Origin: Pseudonocardia alni
GTDB taxonomy: Bacteria > Actinomycetota > Actinomycetes > Mycobacteriales > Pseudonocardiaceae
Assembly: GCF_002813375.1 (NCBI RefSeq)
Contig: NZ_PHUJ01000003.1
Coordinates: 2,542,001 to 2,606,000, forward strand
DNA length: 64,000 nt
Direction: 5' to 3'
Shown here in pieces: positions 60,298 through 64,000 of the stretch. Within the stretch, counting starts at the first letter, position 1. Each line of letters begins with the position of its first letter. A program made the translations under genes and the position numbers. The notes under the pieces were generated by a model, which saw nothing but the letters and a program-made list of their open reading frames with translations, was not told the origin of the DNA and made no database searches.

Positions 60298-61421
60298 CGC
60301 TCACCGCCGGAGAGCTGGTGACGGCCGCCCGGGTCGGGGGTGTCGTCGGTGATGCGCGGGTGGATGTCGGTGGGACGGTCGTCGCTCACCGTCGCGCCGC
60401 TGCGGGCCGTCTGGCGGGTGGTGCCGTTTCGGGACGGGCCGCCCGCCTGCGCGTCGCTGTCGGCGTACTGCTCCCGGATCGCCTCCTGCGCCGACTCCGG
60501 CAACTCGTGCAGCATCGCCTGCACCCGCTCACGGCGGCGATGCACCGCCTGCCGGTCCGGCATCCCGGTCGACGCGACGAGCTGCGGCTTCATCTCCGGA
60601 CGCCCCTCCAGCTCACCACCCGCCTCCTCCATCTCACGGGCGGCCTGGGCGGCGTCCTTCTCCTCCGACATCCCGATCGGCCCCTCACGACGACCGTTCA
60701 GGAACTGCGCCACCACCGGCTCGTCGGAGGTCAGCAGCACCTCCCGCGGACCGAACATCGACAGATGCTTGCGATAGAGCAGCCCGATGTTGTCCGGCAC
60801 CGTCTGCGCCGAGTTGATGTCGTGGGTGACGATCAGGAACGTCGAGTCCGTCATCGCGTTCAGATCGATGATCAGCTGGTTCAGATACGCCGTACGCACC
60901 GGATCCAGACCCGAGTCCGGCTCGTCGAACAGAATGATCTTCGGATCCAGCACCAACGCCCGCGCCAGCCCCGCCCGCTTACGCATACCACCCGAGATCT
61001 CACCCGGCAGCTTGCCCTCGGCACCGACCAGACCGACCATGTCGATCTTCTCCATGACGATGTCGCGGATCGCCGACTCCGACTTACGCGTGTGCTCCCG
61101 CAACGGGAACGCGATGTTGTCGAACAGGTTCATCGACCCGAACAACGCACCGTCCTGGAACAACACCCCGAACAGCTTCCGGATCTCGTACAGCTCGGAC
61201 TCCGAGCACTTGCACAGGTCGACGCCCTCGATCACGATCGACCCCCGCTCCGGCTTCAGCAGCCCGATCAGGGACTTCAGGAACACCGACTTACCGGTAC
61301 CCGACGGCCCGAGCAGCACCGACACCTCACCCGCGGGCAGCGTCAGGGTCACGTCCGACCAGATGTTGGCCCGACCGAAGGACTTCGTCAGTCCCTCGAC
61401 CTTCACCTCGACACCGGTCAC
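60294..61421 (-). CDS. mceG: MCE-transporter ATPase MceG (Mkl)
   Basis: Powers lipid import by the Mce/YrbE complex. 375 residues from GTG 61421, with AGGAGG 8 bases upstream. Walker A GPSGTGKS, signature ISGGMRKRAGLARAL, Walker B ILFDEPDSGLDPVRT, H-loop VTHD. A charged C-terminal extension of about 110 residues after the ATPase core is a feature of Mkl-type proteins. Codon choice in the ATPase core differs visibly from the surrounding genes (see findings). First gene of the operon. Confidence 0.92.
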   Translation of the reverse strand: MTGVEVKVEGLTKSFGRANIWSDVTLTLPAGEVSVLLGPSGTGKSVFLKSLIGLLKPERGSIVIEGVDLCKCSESELYEIRKLFGVLFQDGALFGSMNLFDNIAFPLREHTRKSESAIRDIVMEKIDMVGLVGAEGKLPGEISGGMRKRAGLARALVLDPKIILFDEPDSGLDPVRTAYLNQLIIDLNAMTDSTFLIVTHDINSAQTVPDNIGLLYRKHLSMFGPREVLLTSDEPVVAQFLNGRREGPIGMSEEKDAAQAAREMEEAGGELEGRPEMKPQLVASTGMPDRQAVHRRRERVQAMLHELPESAQEAIREQYADSDAQAGGPSRNGTTRQTARSGATVSDDRPTDIHPRITDDTPDPGGRHQLSGGER

Positions 61422-61729
61422 GTGTCGCCTCCTCGCGCAATAGACCGACGAACCGCACCGGGGCCCGGGAACGCTGGGGAGCGGGGGCCAGTCGTCGGTG
61501 CTGAACGGCACAACGAGTCTGCGCGTCGGGGGTTACTGGCGGGTCGGCGGGGTTGCCGATCGGTGACCATGCCGTAATCTACGTTATGGTTACCGTGGGT
61601 TACAGATTACCGTGCAATGTTGCGGACCGTGGGTAACAGTGCTCCCGGCCGGGTAGCAGGGCTGGTCCGAACGGCCCGATTGCCGCGGTACGACCGAGTC
61701 GGCGACCACGCCCCCACCCGCACGGAGGA
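61422..61729 (-). other. Gene-free control region between the TetR gene and mceG
   Basis: 308 bases with no credible gene. The middle (about 61570-61640) is strikingly AT-rich for this genome and carries direct and inverted repeats. The mce-operon promoter is probably here, though no single -35/-10 pair stands out. Confidence 0.55.
61571..61639. promoter_or_regulatory. Repeat cluster, candidate operator of the mce operon
   Basis: ACCGTGGGTTACAG (61592-61605) recurs as ACCGTGGGTAACAG (61626-61639) with one difference, 34 bases apart. GGTTAC occurs twice 10 bases apart (61588, 61598). GTAATCT (61574-61580) pairs with AGATTAC (61604-61610). Helically phased repeats in an AT-rich island next to a TetR gene suggest a repressor site; the cognate protein is inferred. 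Confidence 0.5.
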
Positions 61730-62308
61730 TCACCCGATCGGCGGCGTCACGTGCGGGGCGTGCGACAGGATGAGGCGCTGGTAGTCGTCGAACAGGGCAC
61801 GCAGGAGATCCCGGTCGCGGGGGTCGCAGGTCTGCTGGTAGCCGGCCATCAGCGAGATGCCGAAGACGGCGAGCCTGCGGGCGTCGTCCGGGTCGGGCAC
61901 GACGTCGGCCACCACCTGCTCCAGCGCGATCCGGCGCTGCACGTCCACCCGCGCCTGGGCGCGGCCGACCTCGGGGTCGATCTGGGCCCACGCCCGGATC
62001 GCGGCCTCGGCGTCGTGCCGCAGGCCCGCCGTGAGCTGCTTGACCACGTCGATCCGCTCGACCGGGTCCGCGGTCACCCGGGCCAGCTCGACGATCCGGT
62101 CGGTCTGCCCGGCCTCCCAGTAGCGCAGCAGGCCACGGACGAAGCCCGCCCAGCCGCCGAAGTGGTGGTAGAACGACCCGCTGGTCACGCCGAGCGACCG
62201 GCACAACGGACCGATCTTGAGCCCGGCCGCGCCCTCGCGCGCGAGGATCGACAACGCGGCGTCGTAGTACTGCTCGGCAGCTATCTGCCGACCCGCTCTC
62301 CTGGCCAC
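61730..62308 (-). CDS. TetR-family regulator, probable regulator of the mce operon
   Basis: 192 residues from GTG 62308. HTH: AALSILAREGAAGLKIGPLC then RSLGVTSGSFYHHFGG, the FYHHF recognition hallmark. The ligand domain is unremarkable (HDAEAAIRAWAQIDPEVGRAQ). A further GTG (62356) would add 16 Gly/Trp-rich residues before the usual start of homology. It reads toward mceG, 308 bases away, on the same strand. Location suggests control of the mce genes, as with TetR-type mce repressors in mycobacteria. Confidence 0.85.
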   Translation of the reverse strand: MARRAGRQIAAEQYYDAALSILAREGAAGLKIGPLCRSLGVTSGSFYHHFGGWAGFVRGLLRYWEAGQTDRIVELARVTADPVERIDVVKQLTAGLRHDAEAAIRAWAQIDPEVGRAQARVDVQRRIALEQVVADVVPDPDDARRLAVFGISLMAGYQQTCDPRDRDLLRALFDDYQRLILSHAPHVTPPIG

Positions 62309-62373
62309 CCCGCCCGCCCCCTCTCCACGACCCGTGCCGACCCACCAGGGTGCCACGCCGGACGCGTGTCCGA

Positions 62374-62763
62374 TCAGAAGATCCTGCGCAGCAGGCGTTC
62401 GGTCCGCCCATCGCAGGGCGGGTAGACGATGCCGGGATCGGGCCGGGCCGGCTTGCGCAGCACCGCCCGCCGGTGCGACAAGTTCTCGAACCCGAACCGC
62501 CCGTGGTAGGCGCCGGAGCCGCTGCGCCCCACTCCCCCGAAGGGCAGCCGGGGCACCAGTAGGTGGAACATCAGGTGGTTGACGACGGTCGCCCCGGCGG
62601 GGACCTCGCGGGTGACCCGCTCCGCGGTGCGCGACGAGCTGGTGAACACGTAGGCGGCCAGGGGCTTCGGACCGGCGTTGACGTGCGCGATCGCGGCGTC
62701 GACACCGTCGACGGTCAGCACCGGCAGGATCGGGCCGAAGATCTCCTCGGTCATGAGCCGGGA
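62374..62763 (-). pseudogene. Aldehyde dehydrogenase, C-terminal remnant
   Basis: About 130 residues of a normally 450-490-residue enzyme. The fragment begins SRLMTEEIFGPILPVLTVD, the family motif with the conserved EEIFGP, and includes FGGVGRSGSGAYHGRFGFENLSH near the C-terminus, as in coniferyl-aldehyde-dehydrogenase-like proteins. The Rossmann domain and catalytic Cys are absent. Homology stops at about 62763, exactly where the LLM remnant on the other strand begins. Non-functional unless a partner is encoded elsewhere. Confidence 0.85.
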
Positions 62764-63116
62764 CCCCGGCCGCGGTCGACGACGACGTCGAGGCCGCCGC
62801 GGACCGGATCCGCCCGTTCCTCGCGCTCTACATCGGCGGGATGGGCGCCACGGGCGCGAACTTCCACTACGAGGTCTTCGCCCGCATGGGCTACGACGAC
62901 GAGTGCGCCCGCATCCAGGAGCTCTACCTGGGCGGGGACAAGGACGCGGCCGCGACGGCCATCCCGACCTCGATGGTCGAGCAGGTGGCCCTGATCGGCC
63001 CGAAGGCGAAGATCGCCGAGGAGCTGCCGGTGTTCCGCGACTCGCTGATCACGACGATGGTCGTCGACGGCAGCCCGGAGCACCTGCGCACCGTGCGCGA
63101 GCTCGTCGACGGCTGA
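62757..63116 (+). pseudogene. LLM-class F420/flavin-dependent oxidoreductase, C-terminal remnant
   Basis: About 118 residues of a normally 330-350-residue luciferase-like monooxygenase. Recognisable: RIRPFLALYIGGMGATGANF, YEVFARMGYDDECARIQELY, AIPTSMVEQVALIGP. In-frame stop TGA at 62754-62756 lies just before the homology. An internal ATG at 62841 could only yield a fragment. The N-terminal cofactor-binding half is missing. A terminator hairpin follows. Confidence 0.85.
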
Positions 63117-63130
63117 CCCGCTCCCCACAC

Positions 63131-63169
63131 CGACGGCCCCGGTCCCGCTCGTGCGGGCCGGGGCCGTCG
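63131..63169. terminator. Bidirectional terminator between the LLM remnant and the alcohol dehydrogenase gene
   Basis: 12-bp perfect stem CGACGGCCCCGG / CCGGGGCCGTCG enclosing, after a one-base bulge, a further 5-bp stem with loop TCGT. It lies between convergent genes. Confidence 0.75.
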
Positions 63170-63186
63170 ATGCGCGCCGGGGGCGG

Positions 63187-64000
63187 TCAGTAGCGGATCA
63201 GGCCGCGGATGTTGCGTCCGGAACGCATGTCCTCATAGCCCTCGTTGACCTGGTCGAGGGTGTACTCCTTGGTGATCAGCTCACGGAGCTTGAGGTGGCC
63301 GAGGTTGTGCATCTCCAGCAGCCGCGGGATGTCGAACTGGGCCGCGGAGCTGCCGAACAGCGCGCCGCGGATCTGCTTCTCGTAGAGCGTGAGGTCGAGC
63401 AGCGACAGCGACGCCGTCTCCTCCTCGGCCCGGGCCAGCGCGGTGACGACGACCCGGCCGCGCTTGCCGACCAGCTGCAGCGCGGGCTGCAGGTCCTCGC
63501 CCATCGCGACGCCCGTGCACAGGACCGCCGCCTCGGCCATCTGCCCGCGGGTCAGCTCGCTGACGATCTCCCAGGCCTCGTCGATGCTCGCGGCGACGTG
63601 CGTGGCGCCCAGCTCGCGGGAGCGCTCCCGCTTGTGCTCGACCGGGTCGACGGCCACGACGTACCGGCAGCCCGCCGCCCGGGCGCCCTGCACCGCGTTC
63701 GCGCCGATGCCGCCGATCCCGATGACCACGGCGGTGTCCCCGGCCCGCAGGTCCGCGGTGCGCACCGAGGAGCCGAAGCCGGTGGTGACGCCGCAGCCGA
63801 CCAGCGCGGCCAGGTCCAGCGGGAAGCCCTCGTCGATCTTCACGGCGGACTTCACCGGGACCACGGTGTGCCGGGCGAACGTGCCGAGCAGGCACATCTG
63901 GCCCAGGTCCTCGCCACGGGCGTGGAACCGGTAGGTGCCGTCGAGCTGCGGGCCGAGGGTGGCGCCGGCGCCGTCGTTGCAGAGGTTCGGCTGGCCCTTG
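63187..64000 (-). CDS. Zinc-dependent alcohol dehydrogenase, NDMA-dependent type; 5' end outside the window
   Basis: MDR-superfamily alcohol dehydrogenase; this subgroup (Rxyl_3153-like) holds its nicotinamide cofactor tightly and is assayed with NDMA. The visible 270 codons open within QPNLCNDGAGATLG, followed by YRFHARGEDLGQMCLLGTFA. Rossmann motif GIGGIGANAVQGARAAG. C-terminal DQVNEGYEDMRSGRNIRGLI is typical. The catalytic zinc Cys/His region lies upstream of base 64000 on this strand. It may have acted with the neighbouring aldehyde dehydrogenase and LLM oxidoreductase in alcohol oxidation before those decayed. Confidence 0.88.
   Translation of the reverse strand, partial: KGQPNLCNDGAGATLGPQLDGTYRFHARGEDLGQMCLLGTFARHTVVPVKSAVKIDEGFPLDLAALVGCGVTTGFGSSVRTADLRAGDTAVVIGIGGIGANAVQGARAAGCRYVVAVDPVEHKRERSRELGATHVAASIDEAWEIVSELTRGQMAEAAVLCTGVAMGEDLQPALQLVGKRGRVVVTALARAEEETASLSLLDLTLYEKQIRGALFGSSAAQFDIPRLLEMHNLGHLKLRELITKEYTLDQVNEGYEDMRSGRNIRGLIRY

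Overview
This window comes from a very GC-rich actinobacterium. Evidence: an ESX (type VII secretion) mycosin and EccB, a short-type adenylate kinase, zinc-ribbon L36 and S14, a complete yrbEAB-mceABCDEF locus with its own Mkl/MceG-type ATPase, an NDMA-dependent type alcohol dehydrogenase, frequent GTG starts, and third codon positions that are nearly all G or C. Pseudonocardiaceae (for example Pseudonocardia) is my best guess; this is inferred from gene content and not from a database comparison.

Layout. 1-2.6 kb: the 3' part of a mycosin protease (+) convergent with eccB (-). 2.6-7.8 kb: a five-gene oligopeptide/nickel-type ABC importer operon (+) that appears to start from a leaderless mRNA. 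7.8-12.9 kb: a predicted metal-dependent hydrolase divergent from a TetR regulator, then a minus-strand operon of NCS1 nucleobase permease, 2OG-Fe(II)-type oxygenase and FCY1-like cytosine deaminase, and a small membrane protein (+). 13.0-35.6 kb: the translation core, all on the minus strand. In transcription order this is str (rpsL, rpsG, fusA, tuf), S10 (rpsJ to rpsQ), spc (rplN to rplO), secY-adk-map, and infA-rpmJ-rpsM-rpsK-rpsD-rpoA-rplQ-truA. 36.3-37.2 kb: an HSL-type esterase (+) facing rpoC across two strong hairpins. 37.3-44.8 kb: rpoB-rpoC (-). 45.3-48.0 kb: a cyclase-family protein and an acyl-CoA ligase (+), lying between rpoB and rplJ-rplL. 48.0-49.0 kb: rplJ-rplL (-). 49.3-61.4 kb: a tightly overlapping mce operon (-): mceG, yrbEA, yrbEB, mceA-F and two Mce-associated proteins. 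61.4-64 kb: an AT-rich control region, a TetR regulator, head-truncated remnants of an aldehyde dehydrogenase and an LLM flavin monooxygenase meeting at one junction, and the 3' part of an alcohol dehydrogenase.

How the genes work together. About half the window builds the ribosome, RNA polymerase alpha, beta and beta' subunits, the elongation factors and the Sec channel, with promoters in front of str and rpoBC. The mce locus encodes an ABC-type lipid importer: MceG is the ATPase, YrbEA/YrbEB the permeases, MceA-F the periplasmic lipid-binding subunits (MceE a lipoprotein), and the Mas proteins accessory factors. The permease/oxygenase/deaminase operon looks like nucleobase uptake and catabolism with an unexplained oxygenase step. 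It is the best candidate here for an undescribed pathway. Other points worth attention are a truA gene without a canonical start codon, a probable leaderless GTG start on the ABC binding protein, the rplJL-mceG neighbourhood, and the deletion junction near 62.76 kb.

I saw no tRNA or rRNA genes, CRISPR arrays, insertion sequences, phage genes or replication origin.
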